DNA from: Microtetraspora sp. NBRC 13810
Lineage (GTDB): Bacteria; Actinomycetota; Actinomycetes; Streptosporangiales; Streptosporangiaceae
DNA: 64,000 nucleotides
Direction: 5' to 3'
Assembly: GCF_030268685.1 (NCBI RefSeq)
Contig: NZ_BSRQ01000031.1
Coordinates: 16,670 to 80,669, forward strand
The notes beneath the pieces were generated by a model. It had not been told where the DNA came from, ran no database searches, and was given only the letters and a program-made list of their open reading frames with translations. Below are positions 25,181 through 33,742 of the stretch, in pieces; position 1 is the first letter of the stretch, and every line of letters starts with the position of its first letter. A program made the position numbers and the translations under genes.

Positions 25181-27805
25181 TCAGGTCCGATCGGGGGCGC
25201 GCAGGTAGGCGAAGGCGAAGTGGGCGTCGGCGAGCCGTCGTGCGGCGTCGTAGCAGTGCACGATGATGCGCAGTTTCCCCGGAGCGCCGTAGGAGTTCCA
25301 CGACAGCGCCCGGCACGAACGTACCTGCGGGCCCACGGCGGTGACGTCGACCAGGTCGGCGGGGTAGGTGTACGGGTTGCCGATGGCCTGGTAGTTGATG
25401 TCGTACACGCCGGGCGCGGTGCGTGCGATGGTCGGCACCTCGCCGGTGCTGCTCCACGAGCGGAGCGAGTCGATCGCCGGCGCCGACGGCTCGCCCTCCG
25501 TACTCGCGTACGCCGCGGGCACGGAGGGGTCGTGGTGCGCGCCGACGCCTTCGGTGTAGGTCAGCAGCCACGGCGTGCTCCGCGGCTGGAAGGCGGCGTC
25601 GACGCACTCCACGCCGATGCGCAGCTCCGCGCCGGCGTCCTCGACGCTCGCCGCACGGCACCGCGCGCGCACGTCGTTGAGCGCGGTGACCCGTGGGTAT
25701 CCGGTGGCGTCGAAGACCGCGCCCACGGCGGTCACCTCGTAACGGCCCTCACCGGTCCGGCGCACCGACACCGGCCCGGTGGTGGAGTTGTAGGTGTCCT
25801 CGTTCACCAGCGGCACCGCGTTGCCGAACCCGCCGACGGTCTCGTAGCGGATCTGGAGCTGCGGACGCGGGCCGGCGCTCGGCCCGCTGGTCCAGACGGC
25901 GAACGGCAGGTTCTTCGGCGTTCCCGCGCCGTCGAAACAGGCCACGTCGAGTCGCCTGTCGGCGCCGCTCCCGGTCACGGCTCTGAGCTGGCACCAGGCC
26001 GCGTCGGTGTAGCCCCACGACACGCCCGCGCCCGCGTGCGCGACACCGGGGACGGACCCCAGGCCGGGCATCGTCACGGTGTACCGGCCGGTCGCCGTGC
26101 GGACCATGGTGGCGTGCCTGGCCGCCTGCTGCGGATCGCGCCGCCAGGTGCCCCACTGCCAGTTCGGCTCCAGGGTCACCTCCTCGCCGACCGGCGCGTC
26201 GTACTGCAGGGCGCGCGTGGAGGCGTACCCCCAGCTCGTCGCCGGCGGCGCGACGACCCGGACGACGACGTCGCAACGGGAGGTGTGCCGCGGGTCGGCG
26301 AGCCAGGTGGCCTCCGGCCACAGGCGGTAGGAGCCGGATGCGGCGTCCGCCGGGGTGGTGACGAGCAGCCGGCCCGACGTGGTCTCCTTGGCGCCGAGGT
26401 CGGCCGTCGTCCCGCTCCACGACCAGCCGGGGCCCGGCTCTTCCGCCAGGCCCAGGCCGATCGCGCCCGCCTCCTCGGCGGTGTTCTGCACGGGGAGCCT
26501 GAGGGCGACGGTCTGCCCGGCGATGACCTGCACCTCGCGCCGCCGGCTCTCGGTGTAGCGGTCGAAGCAGTCCACGGCGGCGCCCGGACCGGGCACGTCG
26601 AAGTAGGCCGTCGTCGTCGGCCCGGCCTCGTAGACCATGCGCACCGCGACGCCGCCGGGCGTGCCGTCGCGCCACGGGCCGGTCATCTCCCGCTGCGGCG
26701 TCTGCGGGTCGCTCGCGTCCCAGGCGTGGTCGGTGCACGCGTAGTCCGGGCAGGGCCCCTGGAGCCTGATCGGGTAGGCGTCTGGGGCGTCGTTGTAGTA
26801 CTGGCTCTCGTCGATGCGCCACACGGCCAGGCCGTTGTCCCGCACGTCCACGTCGTAGGTGCCGGGGCGGCCCCACCGGTTCTCGACCAGAAGATAGTCG
26901 TCGGTGCCGCGGTCCGGGTCGTAGAGCAGGAACGCGGTGTCGCTGGTGTCCCAGGCGGGGACGCTGTAGTAGCCGTCCCGCGTCACGACCGTCGGTTTCG
27001 CCCAGCCCAGGTGCATCTTGTGCCAGGAGTTGAGCTCCACGTACCACTCCGCGCCGGAGGCGGTCCCTCCCATGAGGTCGAAGCCGGTGATGGGGTATCC
27101 GTGGAAGTCGCGGCCCACGCCGAAGGCGGCGTGCATGACCTCGTGGGCGAGGGTGATCTGGTTGAGCGCGCTCTGCGCCCAGATGTTGGGCCGCCAGTCC
27201 AGGTCGATCCCGTCGAGCGCGGGCCCGGGGAAGACACCGCGGGTCGCGCCGTTTCCTCCGATGCTGTCGCCGGTGTCGAACGGCACCGGCTGCAGGACGG
27301 CGATCACCACCTCGTCCTGGCCGAGCCTGTGATCGCCGTTGCGGTCGAAGACGGAGTAGTCCACCAGGGGGTCGGCCACGTTCACGCCGTGCCGCATCTT
27401 CTGCTCGTCGGTGAGCGCGTCCCACTGCGCGTTCGTGATCCCGTAGTCGACGGTGACGACGCCGTCGTCGTGGACACCGGAGCGCTCGCGGGCGCGGCTG
27501 AAATCCACCCGGCCGTCGGAGCTCTGCACGAAGTAGTCGCGCACGCTCGGGTAGCCCCCGAAGAACCGCCGCCCGAGCCAGGCGTCGTCCTTGGCCGCGG
27601 GCCAGGGCAGGTCGGTGAACCCGCCGCGGATGATCAGGATGGGCCGGCTGGTGGCCGCGTTGACCGGCTGGTACCCCGAATAGTGCGGCGCGTTCGGATG
27701 GGCGAAGTCCGGCAGCGGATCGGGGTAGTCCATCGCTGCGGTCAGAGTCACGATCAGTGTCATGACCACCGCCGTGACGAGCTTTCCGGCGAGCGTGTAC
27801 GGCAT
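25181..27805 (-). CDS. Secreted M6-like metalloprotease with C-terminal repeats
   Basis: An 874-residue exported protein. A signal peptide of about 25 residues is followed by an M6 (immune inhibitor A-like) peptidase domain: zinc motif HEVMH at 221-225, FDLMGG at 242-247, and the WHKMHLGW segment. Residues 154-165 (DRNGDHRLGQDE) form an EF-hand-like calcium loop inside the catalytic domain. The C-terminal 450 residues contain a pre-peptidase-like Ig segment and three similar modules of about 110 residues (each ending in a RCRA/CQLRA-type strand followed by V(E)CVDA or VACFDGA), probably cell-surface or carbohydrate binding. Start ATG 27805 has GGAGGAG, which lies at the end of the upstream gene. 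Operon with 27808-28638. Confidence 0.88.
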   Translation of the reverse strand: MPYTLAGKLVTAVVMTLIVTLTAAMDYPDPLPDFAHPNAPHYSGYQPVNAATSRPILIIRGGFTDLPWPAAKDDAWLGRRFFGGYPSVRDYFVQSSDGRVDFSRARERSGVHDDGVVTVDYGITNAQWDALTDEQKMRHGVNVADPLVDYSVFDRNGDHRLGQDEVVIAVLQPVPFDTGDSIGGNGATRGVFPGPALDGIDLDWRPNIWAQSALNQITLAHEVMHAAFGVGRDFHGYPITGFDLMGGTASGAEWYVELNSWHKMHLGWAKPTVVTRDGYYSVPAWDTSDTAFLLYDPDRGTDDYLLVENRWGRPGTYDVDVRDNGLAVWRIDESQYYNDAPDAYPIRLQGPCPDYACTDHAWDASDPQTPQREMTGPWRDGTPGGVAVRMVYEAGPTTTAYFDVPGPGAAVDCFDRYTESRRREVQVIAGQTVALRLPVQNTAEEAGAIGLGLAEEPGPGWSWSGTTADLGAKETTSGRLLVTTPADAASGSYRLWPEATWLADPRHTSRCDVVVRVVAPPATSWGYASTRALQYDAPVGEEVTLEPNWQWGTWRRDPQQAARHATMVRTATGRYTVTMPGLGSVPGVAHAGAGVSWGYTDAAWCQLRAVTGSGADRRLDVACFDGAGTPKNLPFAVWTSGPSAGPRPQLQIRYETVGGFGNAVPLVNEDTYNSTTGPVSVRRTGEGRYEVTAVGAVFDATGYPRVTALNDVRARCRAASVEDAGAELRIGVECVDAAFQPRSTPWLLTYTEGVGAHHDPSVPAAYASTEGEPSAPAIDSLRSWSSTGEVPTIARTAPGVYDINYQAIGNPYTYPADLVDVTAVGPQVRSCRALSWNSYGAPGKLRIIVHCYDAARRLADAHFAFAYLRAPDRT

Positions 27806-27807
27806 GC

Positions 27808-28638
27808 CTACTCCTCCGAGGTCAAACGCCAGACGATGTAGGAGATCCTGAGCGGGGCGTCGCCGGTCGGGATGGCGGAGAACCGGATCGCGACCAGGTT
27901 GCCCTCGGCGGTACGGGCGCAGGCCCAGGAGCCGGGCGTCAGCCTGCCGACCTCCACCTGGTCGTAGTCCCGGGCGGCCAGCTCCCGCGCGCAGCCGGCG
28001 GAGTCCGGGCGCGCCTCGACGGTGGTGATCGGGTATTCGCCCCCGCCCGCCGTCCACAGCGAGCGGTACGGGCTGACGTACCACAGGTCGCTGGCGGCCG
28101 GGTCGATCGTGCCGATGCGGCCGGTCTCGACGTCGAGGTAGTCCTGGTCGCGCAACGACGCCTCGGCCTCGCGGATCACTCCCCCGGCCGGCGGTGAAGC
28201 CGTGGGCCGGGGGACGGTGGTCGGCGCGCCCGCGGTCGGGGCCGACGGGGTCGGGGTCGGGGTCGGGGGCGGCGTGGTGGAGGCGGCCGGGGTCGCAGTG
28301 GAGGCGGCCGGGGTGCCCTCGGCGCCCGCGTCCACGCGATACTGCTGGATCATCGCGCCGGTCAGCCCGGCGCCGACGGCGATCAGCGCGACCATCACCA
28401 TGGCCCGCAGCTGGACGGGCCGCCCGTAGAGCTGGATCAGCCCGAGCGTCCCGGCCAGCACCGACAGCAGACCGGCGACCAGGACCCCGTGCCGTGACTC
28501 CGTGGTGACCAGTTGCGCGATCGCCGCCACGTCGGCGACCGAGCCGAGTCCCGCCAGCGCGGTGGCCCGGCGGACGGCGCCGCGGCCTGATTCGTCGTCC
28601 TGCTCCGATGGAGCGCGCGACTGCGTCTCCGTGTTCAC
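27808..28638 (-). CDS. Membrane protein with Pro/Thr-rich linker, unknown function
   Basis: A 276-residue protein starting at GTG 28638. A cytosolic N terminus of about 45 residues precedes three hydrophobic helices (about 28-105), then a Pro/Thr/Ala linker (PPPTPTPTPS) and an extracellular domain of about 130 residues with two or three cysteines and a YDQVEVGRLTPGSWACART segment. I do not recognise the C-terminal domain. The stop is two bases before the protease start, so the two are expressed together; it may anchor or sense at the surface. Confidence 0.75.
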   Translation of the reverse strand: MNTETQSRAPSEQDDESGRGAVRRATALAGLGSVADVAAIAQLVTTESRHGVLVAGLLSVLAGTLGLIQLYGRPVQLRAMVMVALIAVGAGLTGAMIQQYRVDAGAEGTPAASTATPAASTTPPPTPTPTPSAPTAGAPTTVPRPTASPPAGGVIREAEASLRDQDYLDVETGRIGTIDPAASDLWYVSPYRSLWTAGGGEYPITTVEARPDSAGCARELAARDYDQVEVGRLTPGSWACARTAEGNLVAIRFSAIPTGDAPLRISYIVWRLTSEE

Positions 28639-28775
28639 CCGCCGACCTCCGTATGCCGTAATTCCGTCCCCCGTTCACGGCGGACCATAGCGTCCCAGGA
28701 GGTCAGCGGAATCCGATATACGAAGAAGTTCGTAGTGCATTTCCGGCGCCATTCATGATTCGCTCGTGAGCCGGT

Positions 28776-29597
28776 GTGTCGATCATGCACAATGTGGTCA
28801 TGACGGCCCTGTCGGGACACGACGCCAGACGCATTCACGACCTCGCGAAGGCGATCCTCACCGAGCGCGAGCCGGTGCGCGTGTGGCCGCTGCTCATGGA
28901 GAGGCTGACCGCCGATCTGCCCGTGGATCTGGCCGTGCTCATCGATCTGGACTGGCGGGCCGGCACCGGTCACGCCCAGACCGGTTCACCGGACTGGTTG
29001 CACGAGGCGCCGCTGGACGCCCTGATCCACGCCCACATGCGCACGCACCCGCTGCTGCGTCACTACGCGCACACCGGCGACCGTACCCCGCTGACCCTGG
29101 ACGAGATCGCCGACGACCGGTGGTGGAAGAGCGAGGCGTATCACGCGGGCAAGGCGGCCATCGGGATCGACCGTCAGCTTGCGCTGCCGCTGAACTCCCG
29201 CCCCGGACAGATCCGTGGCGTCATCATGAGCCGCAGCGATCGCGGTTTCACCGATCGGGACCTCGAATACGCCGACCTGGCCCGTTCCCTTCTTGACACG
29301 GTGGCCGCGCACGAAAAGGCCGTATTCAGCATCCCGGAACTCGGCGATCCGACCGAATACCGAATCACCTCTCGCGAAATGGCGGTCCTGGTCCTCCTGG
29401 ACGAAGGGCTGACCGCCCATGCCATCGGCAGCAGACTCCAGATCGCGGAAAGAACCGTGATCAAGCACAAGGAGAATCTCTACCGCAAACTCCGCGTACA
29501 CGATCGCGTCACGGCGCTCAGAAAGGCACGCGGCCTCGGCCTGCTCCCCCCGGAGCCGACCGCTGCCGCGCCCCGGGCCGGGCGCACCGACACTTAG
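28776..29597 (+). CDS. LuxR-family transcriptional regulator
   Basis: A 273-residue protein with a GAF-like N-terminal sensor region and a C-terminal LuxR helix-turn-helix (YRITSREMAVLVLLDEGLTA, then ISRLQIAERTVIKHKENLYRKL-like spacing). No receiver domain, so it is not a classical response regulator. It is divergent from the protease operon and may control it. Several starts are possible: GTG 28776, ATG 28785 or ATG 28800; a CACAAT box ten bases before 28800 would make the last a leaderless start. Confidence 0.88.
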   Translation: MSIMHNVVMTALSGHDARRIHDLAKAILTEREPVRVWPLLMERLTADLPVDLAVLIDLDWRAGTGHAQTGSPDWLHEAPLDALIHAHMRTHPLLRHYAHTGDRTPLTLDEIADDRWWKSEAYHAGKAAIGIDRQLALPLNSRPGQIRGVIMSRSDRGFTDRDLEYADLARSLLDTVAAHEKAVFSIPELGDPTEYRITSREMAVLVLLDEGLTAHAIGSRLQIAERTVIKHKENLYRKLRVHDRVTALRKARGLGLLPPEPTAAAPRAGRTDT

Positions 29598-29772
29598 CGG
29601 CGTTCGACAAGATCGGCGTGCCGGCGAGGCCCGCGGCCGGCAGGGCGCCGCCCGGTCGCGCACTCCCGTGGATCTGGAGTCCCCGCCCTGGCCGCGCCCT
29701 GAGTCCCCCGGCGGTCCGGATCGGGTCACCGCGGAGGACGGTCGCCGGACGCCGCTGCCGTCTCCGGGCCGC

Positions 29773-30669
29773 TCAGGCGGGGGTGACGGTGTAGTCGGTG
29801 GCGCCGCGGAAGACGTCGGCGTTACGTCGGGCGAACTCCGCGAAGGTGGTCGGCTCGATGCCGAAGTGCTCGTGGCTGGCCAGGTCGACGGTCGAGCGGC
29901 CCAGCCGGCTCCGCTCCCGGAAGAGCTGCGCGAACGCGCTCGCGCGTGGCGGCGGGTACCCGGCCGCCAGCCAGTCCCGCTGCTTTTCCTCGGAGGTCAC
30001 GTCGCGGTAGCGGACCGGGCGGCCGACGGCGTCGGAGATGTGGCCGGCGATGTCGGTCATGGTGAGGGCCTCGGGGCCGGTCATCGGGTACGTCCTGCCT
30101 TCGTGGCCGGGGGTGGTGAGCACGGCGTAGGCGATTCTGGCGATGTCCTCGATGTCGATCGGGGCGAGCGTCGTGTCACCGAGCGGCAGGCGCAGCTCGC
30201 CGGAGGCGACGATGTCCGGCACCTCCTCGAAGTACACCTGCATGAACTGGCTCGGCCGGAGCACGGTCCACGGCACGCCGGAGGCGACCAGGTACCGCTG
30301 GATCTGCTCGTGACTCCGGCTGGAACGGAACCTCTCGTTGTCGAACCCGTCGATCGAATCCTTGCCGGAGAACTTCACGATGTGGCCGACGCCGGCCCTG
30401 ATCGCGGCGTCGATGAACGTGCACTGGGTCTCCAGCATCAGCGGGCCGGCACTGGAGATCATCAGCACCCGGTCCACCCCGGCCAGCGCGGACTCCAGCG
30501 TCTCGGGCCAGAGCATGTCGCCGTACGCGACCTCGACGCCCGGCAGTGCCCGCAGATCGCCCGCCTTCTCCGGGTCCCGCACGAGTGCGCGAACCGGCGT
30601 GCCCTGCCGGGCGAACTCGCGGACGGCGGCCGATCCGGGACGTCCGTTCGCCCCTGTGATGAGGATCAT
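29773..30669 (-). CDS. NmrA-family NAD(P)-binding protein
   Basis: A 298-residue atypical SDR. The N-terminal cofactor loop is TGANGRPG (residues 5-12), and the SDR102/NmrA-like segments GVGHIVKFSGKDS and PWTVLRPSQFMQ follow. Members are either NADPH-dependent quinone or ketone reductases or redox sensors. It is divergent from the HxlR gene, which very probably controls it, as is common for this pairing. Start: ATG 30669 with AGGAAG upstream. Confidence 0.9.
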   Translation of the reverse strand: MILITGANGRPGSAAVREFARQGTPVRALVRDPEKAGDLRALPGVEVAYGDMLWPETLESALAGVDRVLMISSAGPLMLETQCTFIDAAIRAGVGHIVKFSGKDSIDGFDNERFRSSRSHEQIQRYLVASGVPWTVLRPSQFMQVYFEEVPDIVASGELRLPLGDTTLAPIDIEDIARIAYAVLTTPGHEGRTYPMTGPEALTMTDIAGHISDAVGRPVRYRDVTSEEKQRDWLAAGYPPPRASAFAQLFRERSRLGRSTVDLASHEHFGIEPTTFAEFARRNADVFRGATDYTVTPA

Positions 30670-30731
30670 TGCTCCTTCTTCCTGTTGGGGAACGATTGGA
30701 GATTACATAAAAGTACCTCCTAGTATAACTT

Positions 30732-30754
30732 CGATACCAAGCACATCAGTATCG
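30732..30754. promoter_or_regulatory. Candidate HxlR operator
   Basis: CGATAC and GTATCG form a perfect inverted repeat with an 11-bp spacer. It lies just upstream of a TAGACT -10 box (30770-30775) that is seven bases from the HxlR GTG, so the HxlR transcript is probably leaderless and the operator covers its -35 region. A second AGTAC/AGTAT pair lies at about 30711-30725 on the NmrA side. Confidence 0.55.
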
Positions 30755-30781
30755 GAACCGGCCATCGGATAGACTCGCCGG

Positions 30782-31453
30782 GTGTCAAGCACGCGAACCT
30801 ACGGCGACGCCTGCGCCGCCGCCCACGCCCTCGACCTGGTCGGCGAGCGGTGGGCCCTGCTGGTCGTACGCGAGCTGCTTCTCGGTCCCAAGCGCTTCAG
30901 CGACCTGCGCAGCGGGCTGCCGAACGCCGGGCCGAACCGCGTGTCACAGCGGCTGCGCGAGCTCGAACAGTCCGGCATCGTGCGTCGCCGCAAGCTCGGC
31001 CCGCCCGCCCGGTCCTGGGTGTACGAGCTGACCGACTGGGGACGGCAGCTCGAACCGGTCCTCGTCCACCTCGGCCGCTGGGGCCGGCTCTCACCGTTTC
31101 GTGATCTCGACGCGGACATCAGCGTCGACGCCCTCATGCTGGCGCTTCGCGGGGACTTCGTCTCCGAGGCGGGCGGCGGCCTGTCCGCGACCTACGCGCT
31201 GATCTTCGGCGACGACCGCGTCACCGTGCGCATCGCCGACGGCACCATCGACATCACCCGCGGCGAACCCGACGCACCCGACGCGACCGTCACCACCGAC
31301 ACCACAACCTTCGCCGCCGTACTGACCCGAAGGCGCCCCCTGGAAGAAGCCGTAGACGCCGGAGACGTCACCGTGTCCGGCGACGTGAGCACGGTCGAGC
31401 GTCTGATCGGCTCCTTCCCCCGCCCGGAAACGGCCGAGACGCCGTCGGCCTGA
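30782..31453 (+). CDS. HxlR-family regulator with SCP2-like C-terminal domain
   Basis: A 223-residue regulator starting at GTG 30782. Residues 1-105 are the HxlR winged helix (CAAAHALDLVGERWALLVVR, then FSDLRSGLPNAGPNRVSQRL). Residues 120-215 resemble the SCP2 sterol-carrier fold (DGTIDITRGEPDAPDATVTTD, then RPLEEAVDAGDVTVSGD). The added domain is common in actinomycete HxlR proteins and may bind a hydrophobic effector. Divergent from the NmrA gene. Confidence 0.92.
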   Translation: MSSTRTYGDACAAAHALDLVGERWALLVVRELLLGPKRFSDLRSGLPNAGPNRVSQRLRELEQSGIVRRRKLGPPARSWVYELTDWGRQLEPVLVHLGRWGRLSPFRDLDADISVDALMLALRGDFVSEAGGGLSATYALIFGDDRVTVRIADGTIDITRGEPDAPDATVTTDTTTFAAVLTRRRPLEEAVDAGDVTVSGDVSTVERLIGSFPRPETAETPSA

Positions 31454-31496
31454 CCGGGCGCCGTCACTCCCTGGTGAACACCGCCCGGCGTGGGCC

Positions 31497-32654
31497 TTAC
31501 TCGACGCAGTCTTCCCGGGCACCCTGTCTGGGCACGGGGCAGTGCGCGGGAATCTCCGGAGGGGTGTCCGTCCAGGTGGCCCGCTGGTAGACGAGGGCGT
31601 GATAGACGGTGCCGGCGGGTAGCCCGGCAAGCCCCTCGTCACCGGAGTCCTTCGACCACGGCTTGACGACGACGTGCTGGAGCGAGAGCACCTGGCCGGT
31701 GGACTCGTCCACGATGAGCTGCTGCTCGCTCTGTCCGTCACCCTGTGGCCGAGCCCATCCGACGCCGACCCCGAGGCGCCCCCCGGCGTCGCGGACCTGC
31801 CCGAGGGCTCGGGTGCCGGGCAGGTCGGCCACCATCCGGTACAGCGCGGCGCGGGTGCCGCCTGATATGGGCGCCGTCTGCAGCAGTTCCAGCGACAGGG
31901 TGAGGAGCCAGGAGTCCTTCGTCGGCAGGGACGCCCCTGCCGGCGGTGCGGGCCATCCGGCCATGCCGGCCTCGTACGCCGACCAGAACGACAGCAGACG
32001 CTCCTTCAGCACGGCCGGGTCCCGAGGCAGGTCGAGAAGTTCACCCGCCGAGAGGGTGAGCCCCTGATCATGGTAGGGCCACGTGCCGGGCATGAAAATG
32101 AACCTGGTGCGCCCGAGCGGCGCCGTGTCGTTCTCGCAGTCGGTGTCGTCGCCGCAGAGCTCGGGCGCTCCCGCGCGCCGCCATGCCTCCTGGTCGGACG
32201 GGGAGGTGGGCACGGTGGGCAGGCCGCGCTCGGTCAGCACCACGTACGGGCCGGGGTCGCGCGGAGCCCATCGGCTCGTCTCGATCCGGGTCCTGATCCG
32301 GTACCGACCGTCCGGCGGCCCGATGACCTGCTCCTGCAGGATGAGCCCCTCGGTGTGCCAGTAGTCCCCGGGAGCCTGCCGCGTCTCGGCCGCCCGGTCC
32401 GCCGCCCCATCAAGCGTGTGCCCGGTGGACGCGACCATCGAGGGGGTGGCGGTGCCGGCGTACATCAGCCGCGGAATCGCCACCGCACCGATGACCGATA
32501 CCGTCGCCAGCGACGCGGCGACCACCACCCATCTGGCTCGTCGCGCTCTCACGGGGGCGGGCAGCTCTTCGGCCCTCAGGGGGGAAGTCCCGGCGAGGTC
32601 GAGATCGGCGGGACGGGCGGCCGCCAGGATGTCCAGTACGTTCTTGCGCTTCAC
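31497..32654 (-). CDS. CU044_5270-family membrane protein
   Basis: A 385-residue protein with a short cytosolic N terminus, one membrane helix (about 40-65: VVVAASLATVSVIGAVAIP) and a large extracytoplasmic domain rich in Trp and Pro. Family marks include GDYWHTEG and RAALYRMVADLPGTRALG. Genes of this family usually follow an ECF sigma gene, as here: its GTG start overlaps the sigma stop (GTGA). It may tune the sigma factor from the membrane; that role is inferred. A shortened relative lies at 19023-19748. Confidence 0.85.
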   Translation of the reverse strand: MKRKNVLDILAAARPADLDLAGTSPLRAEELPAPVRARRARWVVVAASLATVSVIGAVAIPRLMYAGTATPSMVASTGHTLDGAADRAAETRQAPGDYWHTEGLILQEQVIGPPDGRYRIRTRIETSRWAPRDPGPYVVLTERGLPTVPTSPSDQEAWRRAGAPELCGDDTDCENDTAPLGRTRFIFMPGTWPYHDQGLTLSAGELLDLPRDPAVLKERLLSFWSAYEAGMAGWPAPPAGASLPTKDSWLLTLSLELLQTAPISGGTRAALYRMVADLPGTRALGQVRDAGGRLGVGVGWARPQGDGQSEQQLIVDESTGQVLSLQHVVVKPWSKDSGDEGLAGLPAGTVYHALVYQRATWTDTPPEIPAHCPVPRQGAREDCVE

Positions 32655-33181
32655 TGCTCCCCCTCCGGGACGAACGCGTGCCGCCGACGAGGCGAAGGCA
32701 GGTCGTTCATGACCGCCTCCAGCCGCCGCCGGGCCCTGTGCAGCCGCACGAAAAAGGCCGAGCGTGAGCTCCCGACCACCTTGGCCGCCTCCGCGGAGGT
32801 CAGCCCGTGCCACGCGACCAGCGTCAGCACCTCCTTGTCCCCGTCACTCAACATGGCCAGAGCCCTCAGCACCGCGGCCCGCTCGGCCACCTCATCCGCC
32901 GGGTCCGGTTGAACCTGGTCAGCCCACGACCGCAACGCCTCGTTCAACGCCGCCCGCCGAAGCTCACCGCGATGCAGGTCGCGGATCACGTTGTGTGCGA
33001 CACCCAGCAGCCACGGCAACCGCGCCTTCGCGGGAATGTCACCCCGCCGCCGCCAGGCCACCGTGAACGTCTCACTGACCACCTCCTCGGCCAGCTGGCG
33101 ACCACACCGGCTCACCGCGTACGCGTACACCCGAGGCCGGTACGCGTCGACTGTCGCGGCGAACTCCTCATCGTTCAGCAC
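32651..33181 (-). CDS. ECF-type RNA polymerase sigma factor
   Basis: A 176-residue extracytoplasmic-function sigma factor. Region 2 includes RVYAYAVSRCGRQLAEEVVSETFTVAWR-like order (promoter -10 recognition), and region 4 contains KEVLTLVAWHGLTSAEAAKV with FFVRLHRARRRL as the recognition helix. The GTG at 33181 is chosen because AAGGAG lies five bases upstream; the longer frame to 33205 lacks one. Translationally coupled to the CU044_5270 gene. Confidence 0.92.
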   Translation of the reverse strand: MLNDEEFAATVDAYRPRVYAYAVSRCGRQLAEEVVSETFTVAWRRRGDIPAKARLPWLLGVAHNVIRDLHRGELRRAALNEALRSWADQVQPDPADEVAERAAVLRALAMLSDGDKEVLTLVAWHGLTSAEAAKVVGSSRSAFFVRLHRARRRLEAVMNDLPSPRRRHAFVPEGEQ

Positions 33182-33262
33182 ACAAGCTCCTTCGACGACT
33201 CTCAACGGGTAATGGCCGAAGCAGAGGAGGTCTTACGCCAGTGAGCCGGTTTCTCTAATCGG

Positions 33263-33613
33263 TCACTCTCGCAGCGCGTTCGGTTCGAGTCGATCGAGGA
33301 CCTGATCCACCATGGCCACGGTCGTGTCATCGCCGATCCCGCCGAGGAGCCGCTGGATGCGCAAGCCTTCGATGAGGCAGAGCAGTTCCCGGGCGTCGCC
33401 GTCGGGGTTCGCCACGCCGGCCCGTCGGAACTGATCGGCCACCGAGGTGTGCAACAGCGCGTACTGCGGACGGAAGAGCACCGCGAGATCCGGGTCCGCC
33501 GCGGCGCGGATCGTGAAGGCCGCGGCCACCCTCGCCTCGACGGCACGCTCCTCGTCCAGCGGAAGCAGTTCCATCGCGATCGCGCGCAGCACCCGGTTGG
33601 GCGGCGCAGAACC
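33263..33613 (-). pseudogene. TetR regulator, C-terminal fragment
   Basis: About 115 codons that match the ligand-binding half of TetR regulators (RVLRAIAMELLPLDEERAVEA, then LIEGLRIQRLLGG). The helix-turn-helix half is missing: at about 33613 the sequence changes to AT-richer DNA that carries a hairpin. The same ELLPLDEERR-type stretch is seen in the intact TetR at 50677-51288. The break marks the right-hand edge of the chromosomal segment next to the 33.6-37.9 kb operon. Confidence 0.65.
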
Positions 33614-33624
33614 CTACAGGTGAC

Positions 33625-33658
33625 CAAAGGCCAACTTCTGCCAACAAAGCGGCCTTTG
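33625..33658 (-). terminator. Hairpin terminator after the membrane effector gene
   Basis: CAAAGGCC and GGCCTTTG pair around an 18-base loop, 85 bases past the stop at 33743. The AAGCGGCCTTT arm is like the hairpins at 37858 and 17112. Confidence 0.5.
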
Positions 33659-33742
33659 ACATAGATGAATATTTGGCGAAGCCTCTAAATTACACCAAGG
33701 GCGCACTCTAGAATGTGAGTACTGCATGGCTGTAGCGAAACT

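Noticed and set aside
25157..27841. A very long open frame (894 codons) on the plus strand
   Set aside because: It is the mirror of the M6-like protease gene in GC-rich DNA; its translation is Val/Gly/Arg-rich with no domain, while the minus strand has clear motifs and a ribosome site.
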